Shown piece after piece: positions 41,831 to 50,127 of a stretch of 64,000 nt of DNA (positions are counted from its first letter, which is position 1; every line of letters begins with the position of its first letter). Origin of the DNA: Intestinimonas timonensis (GTDB lineage Bacteria > Bacillota > Clostridia > Oscillospirales > Oscillospiraceae); contig NZ_LR130817.1 of the NCBI RefSeq assembly GCF_900626145.1, forward strand, positions 614,336-678,335, in the 5' to 3' direction. The position numbers and the translations under genes are program-made. Under the pieces are notes generated by a model. It saw nothing but the letters and a program-made list of their open reading frames with translations, ran no database searches and was not told the origin of the DNA.

Positions 41831-43240
41831 ATGGAAGAGAAAAAGAATGCCGGCGATCTGCGCCGGGATGCCATCCTGTACCGGCCCAAGAACGGCTGGG
41901 ATCGGATCAGCGCCGCCCAGGAGGCGGAGCTGAAGAGCTACTGCGAGGACTATAAGAAGTTTCTGGACAACAGCATGACCGAGCGGGAGGCGGTGGAGAG
42001 CGCCATCGCCCTGGCCGAGGCAAAAGGCTTTAAGCCCTTTGTCCGGGGTATGGCTCTGAAGGCCGGCGACAAGGTCTACCGCTCCAACCGGGGCAAGGCC
42101 ATCATGCTGGCTGTAGTGGGTTCTGAGTCTCTGGACCAGGGCGCTAATATCTGCGCCGCCCACATCGACTCCCCCCGCCTGGACCTGAAGCCCAACCCCC
42201 TCTATGAGGACGCTGAGCTGGCCTTCTTCAAGACCCATTACTACGGCGGCATCCGCAAGTATCAGTGGGTGACCATCCCCCTGGAGCTCCACGGTGTGGT
42301 GGCTCTGAAGGACGGCTCCACCGTGAAGGTGGTGGTGGGTCCCGCCGCCGGCGACCCCATCTTTACCATTGACGACCTGCTGCCCCACCTGGGCGCCGAG
42401 CAGGCCAAGAAGCCCCTGAGCGAGGCCATCCCCGGCGAGAGCCTCAACGTCCTCATCGGCAGCCGTCCCTTCGCCGGTGACGAGGGCTCTGACCGGGTGA
42501 AGCTGGCCATCATGGATATCCTGAACCAGAAGTACGGCATCGTGGAGGAGGACTTCATCTCCGCCGAGCTGGAGGTGGTCCCCGCCTTCCGTGCCTCCGA
42601 TGTTGGCTTCGACCGCTCCCTCATCGGCGCCTACGGACACGATGACCGGGTGTGCGGCTACGCTGCCCTGGCCGGCCTGCTGGACCTGGAGAAGGTCCCC
42701 GCCAAGACCGCCGTGTGCATGCTGGCGGACAAGGAGGAGATCGGCTCTGAGGGTGTTAGCGGCATGCAGTCTGCCGCCTTTGATACCTTCATGTCCGACC
42801 TGTGCGACACCCAGGATGTGAAGCTGAAGGCCTGCTATGAGAAGTCCTTCTGCCTCTCCGCCGACGTGACCGCCGCTTTTGACCCCAACTTCCCCGAGGT
42901 CTATGAGAAGCGCAACAGCGCCAAGGCCAACTACGGCATCGGCCTGGCCAAGTATACCGGTGCCCGTGGCAAGTCCGGTTCCTCCGATGCCTCTGCCGAG
43001 GTGGTGGCCAAGATCCGGGCCGTGCTGGACAGCGCCGATGTGGTGTGGCAGATGGCCGAGCTGGGCAAGGTGGACGCCGGCGGCGGCGGCACCGTGGCCT
43101 GCTATATGGCCAACCGGGACATTGATACCCTGGATGCCGGCGTGCCTGTGCTGAGCATGCACGCTCCCTTCGAGACCGTTTCCAAGCTGGACTGCTATAT
43201 GACCTACGCGGCCATGAAGGCGGTCTACCTGTCCAAGTAA
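41831..43240 (+). CDS. M18 family aminopeptidase
   Basis: The 469-residue zinc aminopeptidase has AAHIDSPRLDLKPNPLYED (His-x-Asp ligand pair), THYYGGIRKYQW, SAELEVVPAFRASDVGFDRS, GAYGHDDRVCGYAAL and DKEEIGSEGVSGMQS (catalytic Glu-Glu). It would remove acidic or hydrophobic N-terminal residues from peptides. AGGAGG lies 11 bp before ATG. A strong terminator follows. Confidence 0.93.
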   Translation: MEEKKNAGDLRRDAILYRPKNGWDRISAAQEAELKSYCEDYKKFLDNSMTEREAVESAIALAEAKGFKPFVRGMALKAGDKVYRSNRGKAIMLAVVGSESLDQGANICAAHIDSPRLDLKPNPLYEDAELAFFKTHYYGGIRKYQWVTIPLELHGVVALKDGSTVKVVVGPAAGDPIFTIDDLLPHLGAEQAKKPLSEAIPGESLNVLIGSRPFAGDEGSDRVKLAIMDILNQKYGIVEEDFISAELEVVPAFRASDVGFDRSLIGAYGHDDRVCGYAALAGLLDLEKVPAKTAVCMLADKEEIGSEGVSGMQSAAFDTFMSDLCDTQDVKLKACYEKSFCLSADVTAAFDPNFPEVYEKRNSAKANYGIGLAKYTGARGKSGSSDASAEVVAKIRAVLDSADVVWQMAELGKVDAGGGGTVACYMANRDIDTLDAGVPVLSMHAPFETVSKLDCYMTYAAMKAVYLSK

Positions 43241-43252
43241 GATTTTTAAAAG

Positions 43253-43296
43253 AAAAGCGCCCCGTTTCCCGCTATTGCGGGAAACGGGGCGCTTTT
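43253..43296. terminator. Bidirectional terminator
   Basis: A 20-bp perfect stem (43253-43272 with 43277-43296) around TATT, with A-tract and T-tract flanks, ends both the M18 gene and the converging GH18 gene. Confidence 0.92.
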
Positions 43297-43299
43297 TGT

Positions 43300-45018
43300 T
43301 CAGCGGAGATAGAGAGCGGCGAACCGCTCCAGGATCACGGCCAATTCCGCGCGTGTAGCTGTTCCGCCGGGGACCAGAGTGGTCTGGGTTCGGCCGGTGA
43401 GCAAGCCGGTATCCACCGCCCAGGCCATGGCGGTCCTGGCGTAGGAGCTGATCTGGGCGGCGTCGGTGTAGCCGGAAAGACTGGCCCTGCCGGAAGTGTC
43501 GTAGTTCTGATATTGAGCGTACCGGTAGAGCAGAGCGGCCAGCTGCTCCCGGGTGACCGGGTCCTCCGGCCCAAAACGGCCGTCGTCATAGCCCAGGACG
43601 ATCCCTTCCTCCGCTGCCCAGGCCACTGCCTGGGTGTACCAGGTGCCTGCCTCCACGTCGGGAAAGGAGGGGGCTTCGGCCTCGGGGGTGCCTGCCAGAC
43701 GGTGGAGGATGGTGGCTACCATGCTCCGGCTGATGGGCAGATCGGGGGAGAAGAGGTTGGAAGCGGTGCCGGTCATCCAGCCCTGTTCGTGGACATAGGC
43801 CACAGCTGCGGCATACCAGGCGCCGGAGGAGACGTCGGCAAAGGGACTGTCGTCCAGCTGGGAGACGGCGCTTTCGATAAGGACGGCGCCCCTGTCCTGG
43901 GAGAGCTCCCAGAAGCCGATACCCTGGAGGTCCAGTTCACGAGCCAGGGCGGCTTTTTCGGCCATGGACTCCGGGTCGTCATAGGAGAGAAAGCTGCCCT
44001 TGCCGTAGAGGTAGGGGACCCGGGCCTCGGCGTGCCGGAGCTGCCGGTAGGACGGGTCGGAGAGGTAGGTGGCTACCAGCGTGTCATAGGGAATGGAGCG
44101 GGCGGTGGTAAAGGTGCTGTAAAGCCCGTTTTGACTGCCGCTCACGCCGTCATAGCGGTAGCCGTAAAGAGGCATGCCCAGTACCAGCTTGTCGGCAGGG
44201 ACGCCGCTTTCCAGATAGGCCTCCACGCTGCTCTGGTGGTGGGGGGCTGAGCCGGAAGGCGTATAGAGGGGGGCGTTGAAGTCGGCGTACTTGTCCCAGG
44301 GGCCGTGGATATCATAGGCCATGAGGAAGATGTGGTCCACGATCTCGGCCACAGCCGTTGGCTGGATATTGCTGAGATACCATTCTCCAGCGGCGCCGGC
44401 GATGGTGAGCTGATACGCTTTTCTGTCCCGTTTGCCCTGACGGTCCAGTTCCTGACGGATGGCCCGGAGGAGCAGGGTGAAGTTCTGTTTGTCCTGGGGG
44501 CGGTGGTTGGTGCCGGCGGTGCCGCCGGAGACAGGGTACTCCCAGTCCAGATCGATGCCGTCCAGATCATAGTGGGAGAGAAGCTCCACGCAGCTCTGGG
44601 CAAAGTCGGCCCGCCCGGCGGCGGTGGAGGCCACGTCGGAGAAATGGGCGGAGTAGTCCCACCCACCAACCGACAGGATGAGCTTCAGATGTGGATATTC
44701 CTCCCGAAGTGCCCGGAGATCGGCAAAGTTTTTCTCGTCCTGTGTGGGATTGTCTAGCGCCAGAGTACCGGCATCCGGGTCGATCATGGCAAAGGCATAG
44801 TTGATATGGGTCAGCTGCTGGGCCGGGATGTCGGATGCCTGGTATCCCTGGTAGGATGACCAGCCGGCGTAGTAGCCCACCACGGTGCTCTGGGGATAGG
44901 TGTATGTATCGATGTCGGCCCCTGCGCCAGAGGGGGCTGCACTCACCGGCGGGCGCAGCAGCAGAAGCGCGGCACAAAGAAGAAAGGTGCGCCGCAGAAA
45001 AGGTTTTGGAAAAGACAT
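43300..45018 (-). CDS. Secreted GH18 glycosidase with three SLH repeats
   Basis: Residues 1-28 are a signal peptide. Residues about 40-385 are a GH18 domain with the catalytic DGIDLDWE at 153-160 (Glu160 acid/base), LILSVGGWDYSAHFSDVAST and an aromatic end near QGIGFWEL. Residues about 392-572 are three S-layer-homology repeats (FADVSSGAWYAAAVAYVHEQ; FPDVEAGTWYTQAVAWAAEE; LSGYTDAAQISSYARTAMAW). It should be held at the cell wall and cut chitin-like or GlcNAc-containing glycans, possibly peptidoglycan or mucin sugars. It is monocistronic. Confidence 0.92.
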   Translation of the reverse strand: MSFPKPFLRRTFLLCAALLLLRPPVSAAPSGAGADIDTYTYPQSTVVGYYAGWSSYQGYQASDIPAQQLTHINYAFAMIDPDAGTLALDNPTQDEKNFADLRALREEYPHLKLILSVGGWDYSAHFSDVASTAAGRADFAQSCVELLSHYDLDGIDLDWEYPVSGGTAGTNHRPQDKQNFTLLLRAIRQELDRQGKRDRKAYQLTIAGAAGEWYLSNIQPTAVAEIVDHIFLMAYDIHGPWDKYADFNAPLYTPSGSAPHHQSSVEAYLESGVPADKLVLGMPLYGYRYDGVSGSQNGLYSTFTTARSIPYDTLVATYLSDPSYRQLRHAEARVPYLYGKGSFLSYDDPESMAEKAALARELDLQGIGFWELSQDRGAVLIESAVSQLDDSPFADVSSGAWYAAAVAYVHEQGWMTGTASNLFSPDLPISRSMVATILHRLAGTPEAEAPSFPDVEAGTWYTQAVAWAAEEGIVLGYDDGRFGPEDPVTREQLAALLYRYAQYQNYDTSGRASLSGYTDAAQISSYARTAMAWAVDTGLLTGRTQTTLVPGGTATRAELAVILERFAALYLR

Positions 45019-45050
45019 AAAGCGCTCCTTTTTAGCGGATATATGTACAT

Positions 45051-45079
45051 ATTGTATCTAAAATAGAGCGTGTAGACAA
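45051..45079 (-). promoter_or_regulatory. Promoter of the GH18 gene
   Basis: Read leftwards: TTGTCT (45079-45074), 17-bp spacer, TACAAT (45056-45051). AAAAAGGAGCG precedes the ATG. Confidence 0.7.
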
Positions 45080-45124
45080 GAAAAGGATCTTGCCAGATGT
45101 TCCGGTATCTGGATATCAAAAAAA

Positions 45125-45158
45125 CACGCCGCCTGACCCATATGGGTCAGGCGGCGTG
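45125..45158 (-). terminator. Terminator of the 2-oxoacid oxidoreductase operon
   Basis: CACGCCGCCTGACCC and GGGTCAGGCGGCGTG form a perfect 15-bp stem around ATAT; read leftwards it is followed by a run of T. Confidence 0.9.
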
Positions 45159-45170
45159 CACTATGGTCTC

Positions 45171-45737
45171 TTAGCGGACGCAGGAGGCATCAGAAAGGCA
45201 CTCCACGGCGTTGTAGCCGGCGTCAAAGGCCTTGGCATTGGACTCGTTGAACTTAGACTTGCCCTTTTTCTCGAACATGTGGTTCATGGCGGCGATGGCG
45301 GCATCCTTTGTGAAGTCGCCCATGAGCTTGACAACAGCGCCGGTCATGACCACGTTGGCGCCCTTGGGGTTACCAAGGGAGGTGGCGATCTCCGTGCAGT
45401 TGACGTGGACGTAGGTCACATCCTGTCTGGCGTCGTCAGGAATGGTGACGGTATCGCCCACCAGCACGGTGCCGCCGGGCGCCACGATGGGGAGGAACAT
45501 GTGGAGGGAGGGCTCATTCATGGCCAGCAGCAGGTCGGGCTGCTCCTGGGAGGGATTGTAGATGTAGTTTTCTGCGCAGTACTTCACCGTACAGTTGGCA
45601 GTGCCGCCGCGCATGGCGGAGCCGTAGGAGGGGACCCAAGTGACGTTCAGGCCCTCGGTAGCGGCGATATCGGAAATGATGAGACCCACAGTCAGGACAC
45701 CCTGTCCGCCGGAGCCAGCAAATACGATCTCTCTCAC
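45171..45737 (-). CDS. 2-oxoacid:ferredoxin oxidoreductase, gamma subunit
   Basis: The 188-residue protein shows the gamma-subunit pattern: FAGSGGQGVLTVGLIISDIA, then TWVPSYGSAMRGGTANCTVK and PDLLLAMNEPSL. It forms the catalytic complex with the alpha and beta subunits upstream and overlaps the beta gene by 4 bp. It is the last gene of the four-gene leftward operon. Confidence 0.9.
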   Translation of the reverse strand: MREIVFAGSGGQGVLTVGLIISDIAATEGLNVTWVPSYGSAMRGGTANCTVKYCAENYIYNPSQEQPDLLLAMNEPSLHMFLPIVAPGGTVLVGDTVTIPDDARQDVTYVHVNCTEIATSLGNPKGANVVMTGAVVKLMGDFTKDAAIAAMNHMFEKKGKSKFNESNAKAFDAGYNAVECLSDASCVR

Positions 45738-46489
45738 TTCTGCTCCTCTCCTCTCTTCTTGAACTCACCGATGGGGTAATAGGCGATCAGTTCCTTTTCA
45801 ATGCGCTCCATAGCCTTGACCGGGGTGAGACCCCAGTTGATGGGGCAGGGAGAGAGGACCTCCACGATGGAGTAGCCCTCGTGATTGAGCTGAGCCTGGA
45901 GGGCATTTTTGATGTACCCCTTGAGCTTGTTGATGTTGGCGGGGTTGGTGACGGTGCCGCGGGCGGCATAGGCGGCTCCGGGGAACTCCCGGGCCACGAT
46001 CTCCGGGAAGCGGATGGGGTAACCGGTAACGGAGCAGTCACGGCCATAGATGGAGGTGGAGGTCTTCTGGCCCTCCATGGTGGTCAGGGACATCTGGCCG
46101 CCGGTCATACCAAAGTTGGTATTGTTGATGACGATGACGGTGATGTTCTCATTGCGGTAGGCAGCGTTGAAGGTCTCAGCGATGCCGATGTTGTAGGCGT
46201 CGCCGTCGCCCTGATAGGAAACCACCAGGGTGTCGGGGCTCACACGCTTCATGCCGGTGGCCACTGCGCCGGCGCGGCCGTGGCAGCAGTGGAGACGGTC
46301 ACACTCCAGACCGGCGCCCAGGTTGGAGGAGCAGCCCACGCCGATGGGGAAGATGATGTTGTCCAGCTGGTCCAGCTCTTCCAGAGCCTCCATGATCAGA
46401 CGGCTGACAATGCCATGTCCACAGCCGGGACAAAAGTCCATGGGTTTGTCCACAAGGGCAGGGACCTTTCTTTCACGGGTAGCGGCCAT
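45734..46489 (-). CDS. 2-oxoacid:ferredoxin oxidoreductase, beta (TPP) subunit
   Basis: The 251-residue protein binds thiamine diphosphate: MDFCPGCGHGIVSRLIMEAL, then GDGDAYNIGIAETFNAAYRN and INNTNFGMTGGQMSLTTMEG carry the GDGD...N metal/TPP site. PIGVGCSSNLGAGLECDRLH gives cluster or substrate-site Cys. These forms are those of 2-oxoglutarate or branched-chain oxoacid enzymes rather than pyruvate enzymes, which are usually one long chain in Clostridia. Substrate is inferred from neighbours. Confidence 0.92.
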   Translation of the reverse strand: MAATRERKVPALVDKPMDFCPGCGHGIVSRLIMEALEELDQLDNIIFPIGVGCSSNLGAGLECDRLHCCHGRAGAVATGMKRVSPDTLVVSYQGDGDAYNIGIAETFNAAYRNENITVIVINNTNFGMTGGQMSLTTMEGQKTSTSIYGRDCSVTGYPIRFPEIVAREFPGAAYAARGTVTNPANINKLKGYIKNALQAQLNHEGYSIVEVLSPCPINWGLTPVKAMERIEKELIAYYPIGEFKKRGEEQK

Positions 46490-46490
46490 A

Positions 46491-47552
46491 TCAATAGACC
46501 TCCTTTACTTCGCCGTTCTTGATCCGGTGATAATCGGCCTTGATGCTGCGGATGGGGGGCGTGTTATACACGTATGTAAGGGCGTAGGCGGGAATGTTGC
46601 GGTCCTTGTGGGTCTTTTTGATGTAGAGGGCGGCGTCGTCCACCAGTTGGCCGGTGGCATTTTCCTCCACAGTGATGACGCCCTTGCAGGCGGGGTTGAT
46701 CTTGGCAAAGGCCTTTTCCGGGAAGGGCCAGGCGGTGATGGGACGGATGAGGCCAACCTTCTCGCCTTCGGCCCGCAGCTCACGGATGGCGCCCAGAGTG
46801 GCCCGGCCAGGAACACCGTAGGCCACGAAGACGTAATCGGCATCCTCGACGCCTTCGTCGAACCAACGCTGCTCGTTCTCCTTAATGGCGGCATACTTCT
46901 CACGCAGCTCCACGGCCTCCTTGCGGGAGTCACGCTCAAAGATGCCGATCTTCTTGTAGTCGTACTTGCCGGTGAGGGCCCAGGGGGTCCGCTTGGTCTC
47001 CACGAAATCGGGGAGGGTGACCGGCTCCATCATCTGGCCCAGCGTGCCCTCGCCCATCATGACCACGACGATGCGGTACTTCTCGGAGAGCTCATAGGCA
47101 GGCTCCATGAGGTCCACGAACTCCTGCACGGAGGAGGGGCAGAGGACGATGCAGCGGTAGTCGCCCTGGCCGCCGCCGCGGGTCTCACGGTTGTAGTCGC
47201 ACTGGGCGGTAAAGAGGGTGCCCAGACCGTTGCCGTAGCGGACCTGGGTGATGACCACAGCGGGGAGACCCTCGTCACACAGGGTGGAGATGCCCTCCTG
47301 CTTGAGGGAGATACCCGGGCCAGAGGAGGCGGTGAGGGCCCGCACGCCGCAGGCGGAGGCGCCGATGACCATGTTGATGCCGGCCAGCTCGCTCTCAGCC
47401 TGGACGAAGGAACCGCCGACCTCGGCCATGCGCCAGGACAGATATTCCATGATCTCGCTGGAAGGGGTGATGGGATAGCCAGCGTAGAAGCGCGCGCCCG
47501 CCCGGACGGCGGCCTCTGCGATGGCCTCGTTGCCTTTCATCATTTCAGCCAT
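46491..47552 (-). CDS. 2-oxoacid:ferredoxin oxidoreductase, alpha subunit (KorA/VorB-like)
   Basis: The 353-residue protein has the substrate/pyrimidine-binding pattern KGNEAIAEAAVRAGARFYAG, YPITPSSEIMEYLSWRMAEV, QAESELAGINMVIGASACGV and ASSGPGISLKQEGISTLCDE. A central VALTGKYDYKK-like linker and the C-terminal domain follow. With beta, gamma and the small ferredoxin subunit it converts a 2-oxo acid plus CoA to acyl-CoA, CO2 and reduced ferredoxin. Confidence 0.93.
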   Translation of the reverse strand: MAEMMKGNEAIAEAAVRAGARFYAGYPITPSSEIMEYLSWRMAEVGGSFVQAESELAGINMVIGASACGVRALTASSGPGISLKQEGISTLCDEGLPAVVITQVRYGNGLGTLFTAQCDYNRETRGGGQGDYRCIVLCPSSVQEFVDLMEPAYELSEKYRIVVVMMGEGTLGQMMEPVTLPDFVETKRTPWALTGKYDYKKIGIFERDSRKEAVELREKYAAIKENEQRWFDEGVEDADYVFVAYGVPGRATLGAIRELRAEGEKVGLIRPITAWPFPEKAFAKINPACKGVITVEENATGQLVDDAALYIKKTHKDRNIPAYALTYVYNTPPIRSIKADYHRIKNGEVKEVY

Positions 47553-47577
47553 GTCGTATATACTCCTTTCCGCTCAC

Positions 47578-47775
47578 TCAGCCCAGGACGTGGAACACGC
47601 CGTCGGGACACACGGTGTAACAGATGCCGCAGCCGATGCAGGCTTCGTCGTCAATCTGCACAGGGTAATACCCGGCATCGTTGAGCTCAGTCGACTTGCT
47701 GATGCACTTTTTTGGACAGTTGTGGATGCAAAGGCCGCATTCCTTGCACCGCGCCCGGTTGATTTCGACCTTCAT
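47578..47775 (-). CDS. 2-oxoacid:ferredoxin oxidoreductase, delta (2[4Fe-4S]) subunit
   Basis: ATG 47775 has GGAGGG just ahead; longer upstream frames run into the promoter. The 65-residue product has two C-x2-C-x2-C-x3-C cluster sets (CKECGLCIHNCPKKC and CIGCGICYTVCPDG). It shuttles electrons from the TPP enzyme to ferredoxin and is the first gene of the operon. Confidence 0.92.
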   Translation of the reverse strand: MKVEINRARCKECGLCIHNCPKKCISKSTELNDAGYYPVQIDDEACIGCGICYTVCPDGVFHVLG

Positions 47776-47798
47776 CTGGGTCCCTCCATTCACATTTT

Positions 47799-47861
47799 GT
47801 TCCGTAGAATAGAACCTTGTTCCGATATTTAGAGCATACACCCGCCGCATGCCCATGTCAA
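47799..47861 (-). promoter_or_regulatory. Promoter and two operators of the oxidoreductase operon
   Basis: Read leftwards: TTGACA (47861-47856), 17-bp spacer, TATGCT (47838-47833). Two 17-bp near-palindromes of the form GTTCCG...GAAC lie at 47819-47835 (overlapping the -10) and 47799-47815. Their starts are 20 bp apart, two helical turns. They match sites at the iclR and buk promoters, so the IclR protein is the likely repressor. Confidence 0.7.
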
Positions 47862-47898
47862 TACCTCCCGGAAGGAAAATTTAGCAGATGTCAAAATT

Positions 47899-47947
47899 GT
47901 TTCGATGTGTGGAACAGCTTGACACCGATTTGGAAGTGTAGTTTAAT
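47899..47947 (+). promoter_or_regulatory. Promoter of the IclR-type gene with operator
   Basis: TTGACA (47919-47924), 17-bp spacer, TTTAAT (47942-47947). The 17-bp near-palindrome GTTTCGATGTGTGGAAC (47899-47915) ends 3 bp before the -35 box, suggesting autoregulation. Confidence 0.65.
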
Positions 47948-47986
47948 TATGGTTGAAAATTGTGCGCGTTTAGGGAGGAATGTCGT

Positions 47987-48751
47987 GTGTCTGACATTAT
48001 TCAGTCGGTAGATCGGGCTCTGGAGGTCATGATTTATCTGTACCATGAGGGGAAGGAGACCAGCATCACCAAGATCGCGGCGGACCTGGGGGTCTACAAG
48101 AGTACAGTCTATCGTACACTGGTCACACTGGAGAACCGGGGCTTCGTCCGCAAAAACCCGGAGACGGAGAGATACTGGTTGGGGAACCGTTTGTTTGTCC
48201 TGGGGAAGGGCGTAGAAAACCGGATGGGACTGCCGGAGATCGTACGGCCTTATGCAAAAAAGCTTTATGACGCCTATTGCGAGGTAGTCAACGTCTCCAT
48301 TCTGGAACGGAATCCGGATGACGTCTACCGCAGCGTCATCATTCTGAAGGAGGAGAGTGACCGGCAGGTCCTCACCGTCAACCCGCCGGTGGGCTCCAGC
48401 AGCGAGTGCTACTGTTCTTCGGTGGGCAAATGCCTGTTGGCATACGGCGCCGACATTGACCTTGGTGTCTATGAGACCCACCCGATGCGTCCTCACACCG
48501 ATCATACCATCACCACAGTGGCGGCACTGCGGTCGGAGCTGGCAAAGGTTCGGGATCGTGGCTACGCCATGGACCACGAGGAGCTGGAATATGGTCTGAC
48601 GTGTATTGGTGCGCCTATCTTGAACCAAAAGGGGGAGGCAGTGGCAGCCATCAGTCTTTCCGGTCCCACCAGCCGCATGCTCTCCGGCGATATTGAGGAG
48701 AGAGTCGAAGCGGTCAAGCGAATTGCACGGGAAATTTCCAGTAACTTTTGA
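47987..48751 (+). CDS. IclR-family transcriptional regulator
   Basis: The GTG at 47987 is chosen because AGGGAGG (47972-47978) precedes it by 8 bp; it starts the conserved SDIIQSVDRALEVM. The 254-residue protein has the IclR winged helix (ETSITKIAADLGVYKSTVYR, TLVTLENRGFVRKNPETERY) and the effector domain (SECYCSSVGKCLLAYGADID; GLTCIGAPILNQKGEAVAAI). It stands between the divergent operons and most likely controls both, with a 2-hydroxy or 2-oxo acid as effector (inference). Confidence 0.9.
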   Translation: MSDIIQSVDRALEVMIYLYHEGKETSITKIAADLGVYKSTVYRTLVTLENRGFVRKNPETERYWLGNRLFVLGKGVENRMGLPEIVRPYAKKLYDAYCEVVNVSILERNPDDVYRSVIILKEESDRQVLTVNPPVGSSSECYCSSVGKCLLAYGADIDLGVYETHPMRPHTDHTITTVAALRSELAKVRDRGYAMDHEELEYGLTCIGAPILNQKGEAVAAISLSGPTSRMLSGDIEERVEAVKRIAREISSNF

Positions 48752-48763
48752 CACCCAATTATT

Positions 48764-48937
48764 GTTCCGCCACATGGGACACATGTTATGAACGTATAAA
48801 AAATCGTTGTGATTTTGTACAAAAAGCATGCTTGACTTTTCCAGGGAATGGGGGTATGCTCAACAGCGTAATGGGAAGAAGCGCCGCGCGTTTCTTTCTT
48901 TCCGACAATATCAGAACGTTGTTCTATTAAACGGAAC
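48764..48937 (+). promoter_or_regulatory. Promoter and flanking operators of the buk operon
   Basis: TTGACT (48832-48837), 17-bp spacer, TATGCT (48855-48860). 17-bp near-palindromes lie at 48764-48780 (GTTCCGCCACATGGGAC) and 48921-48937 (GTTCTATTAAACGGAAC), one upstream and one in the 5' leader. The -10 hexamer is the same as in the divergent oxidoreductase promoter. Confidence 0.68.
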
Positions 48938-48962
48938 AACAAAGAAAGGCGAGGGACGGAAT

Positions 48963-50024
48963 ATGAAGATCCTGGTCATCAATCCGGGCGGCACTTCCAC
49001 GAAGATCGCGGTTTTTGAGGACGACAAACAGCTCTTCAAGGCCAATATCACCCATACGGCAGAGGACCTGAAGCCCTTTCACAAGGTATTCGATCAATTC
49101 AGCTATCGGAAGGAGCTGATCCTGCGGGCGGTCACAGAGCAGGGCATCGAGCTGAAGGAACTCTCAGCCGTAGCTGGCCGGGGCGGCCTGATGGAACCCA
49201 TTCCGGGCGGCACTTACGCGGTCAATGACCGTATGGTGGAGGATATGCGCAACGCGGTACATGGAGAACATCCCTCCAATCTGGGCTCTGTGCTGGCCAA
49301 TGAGATTGGCGATGAGCTGGGGATTCCTTCTTTCGTGGTAGACCCCGTCTCTGTGGATGAACTCATGCCCATAGCCAGGATTTCCGGTATCTCTGATCTG
49401 GAGCGGCCAAGCTGGTTCCACGCCCTCAACCACAAGGCGGTGGCCCGGTGGGCGGCCGAGCGGATGGGGAAGCCCTATGAGGAGTGCGACCTCATCGTGG
49501 CCCATCTGGGCTCCGGCAACTCCATCGTGGCCCACAAGCATGGCCAGATGATCGATGGCAGCGGTGGCCGGACCAATGGTCCCTTCTCTCCCGAGAGAAG
49601 CGGCGGCCTCCCCACCTATCCTCTAGTAGAACTATGTTATTCTGGGAAATACACCCATGAGGAGATGGTGGCAAAGCTCAGCTCGGTGGGCGGCATGTAC
49701 GATTATCTGGGCACCAAGGACGCCCAGGAGGTGGAGCGCCGCATGGCCGAAGGCGATGAGAAGGCCAAGCTGGTCTATGAGGCCTATGTCTATGCCATTG
49801 CCAAGGAGATCTGCTCTTACGCCGCCGCCTTCGAGGGAAAAGTGGACCGTATTGTGCTCACCGGCGGCATTGCCCACTCCGATTATGTGGTCCGCGAGGT
49901 GGGACGTATGACTGCCTTCCTGGCCCCCATGGAAGTGGTGGCTGGCGAGTTTGAGATGGAGGCGCTGGCTCTGGGAGCTCTGCGGGTGCTCCGCGGAGAG
50001 GAGACAGCAAAGGTCTATCAATGA
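48963..50024 (+). CDS. buk: Butyrate kinase (acyl-phosphate kinase)
   Basis: The open frame runs further left but ATG 48963 starts the conserved KILVINPGGTSTKIAVFEDD. The 353-residue ASKHA-fold enzyme shows AVAGRGGLMEPIPGGTYAVN, FHALNHKAVARWAAE, VAHLGSGNSIVAHKHGQMID and RIVLTGGIAHSDYVVREV. It transfers phosphate from butyryl-, isobutyryl- or similar acyl phosphate to ADP. The partner transferase is two genes downstream. GAGGGACGG lies before the start. Confidence 0.93.
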   Translation: MKILVINPGGTSTKIAVFEDDKQLFKANITHTAEDLKPFHKVFDQFSYRKELILRAVTEQGIELKELSAVAGRGGLMEPIPGGTYAVNDRMVEDMRNAVHGEHPSNLGSVLANEIGDELGIPSFVVDPVSVDELMPIARISGISDLERPSWFHALNHKAVARWAAERMGKPYEECDLIVAHLGSGNSIVAHKHGQMIDGSGGRTNGPFSPERSGGLPTYPLVELCYSGKYTHEEMVAKLSSVGGMYDYLGTKDAQEVERRMAEGDEKAKLVYEAYVYAIAKEICSYAAAFEGKVDRIVLTGGIAHSDYVVREVGRMTAFLAPMEVVAGEFEMEALALGALRVLRGEETAKVYQ

Positions 50025-50085
50025 GCGCATAGCTCCCAACCGTCGTCTGCCTCCTGTGAGGAAGCAGGTGGGAAAGGAAGGATAA

Positions 50086-50127
50086 CATGGAGAAAGAGGG
50101 CGGCCATCTTGTCTCAACCCGAATGTA
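50086..50127 (+). CDS. Short leader ORF overlapping nhaC
   Basis: ATG 50086 has the best ribosome binding site of this gap (GAAAGGAAGG). It encodes MEKEGGHLVSTRM then TAG, in a different frame from the antiporter, and overlaps its TTG start. It may couple or limit nhaC translation. The alternative is that the first bases of nhaC carry a frameshift. Confidence 0.35.

Noticed and set aside
45171..47775. Pyruvate:ferredoxin oxidoreductase
   Set aside because: Clostridial pyruvate enzymes are usually one fused chain; separate subunits beside Ptb/Buk and a hydroxyacid dehydrogenase fit a different 2-oxo acid better, though pyruvate is not fully excluded.
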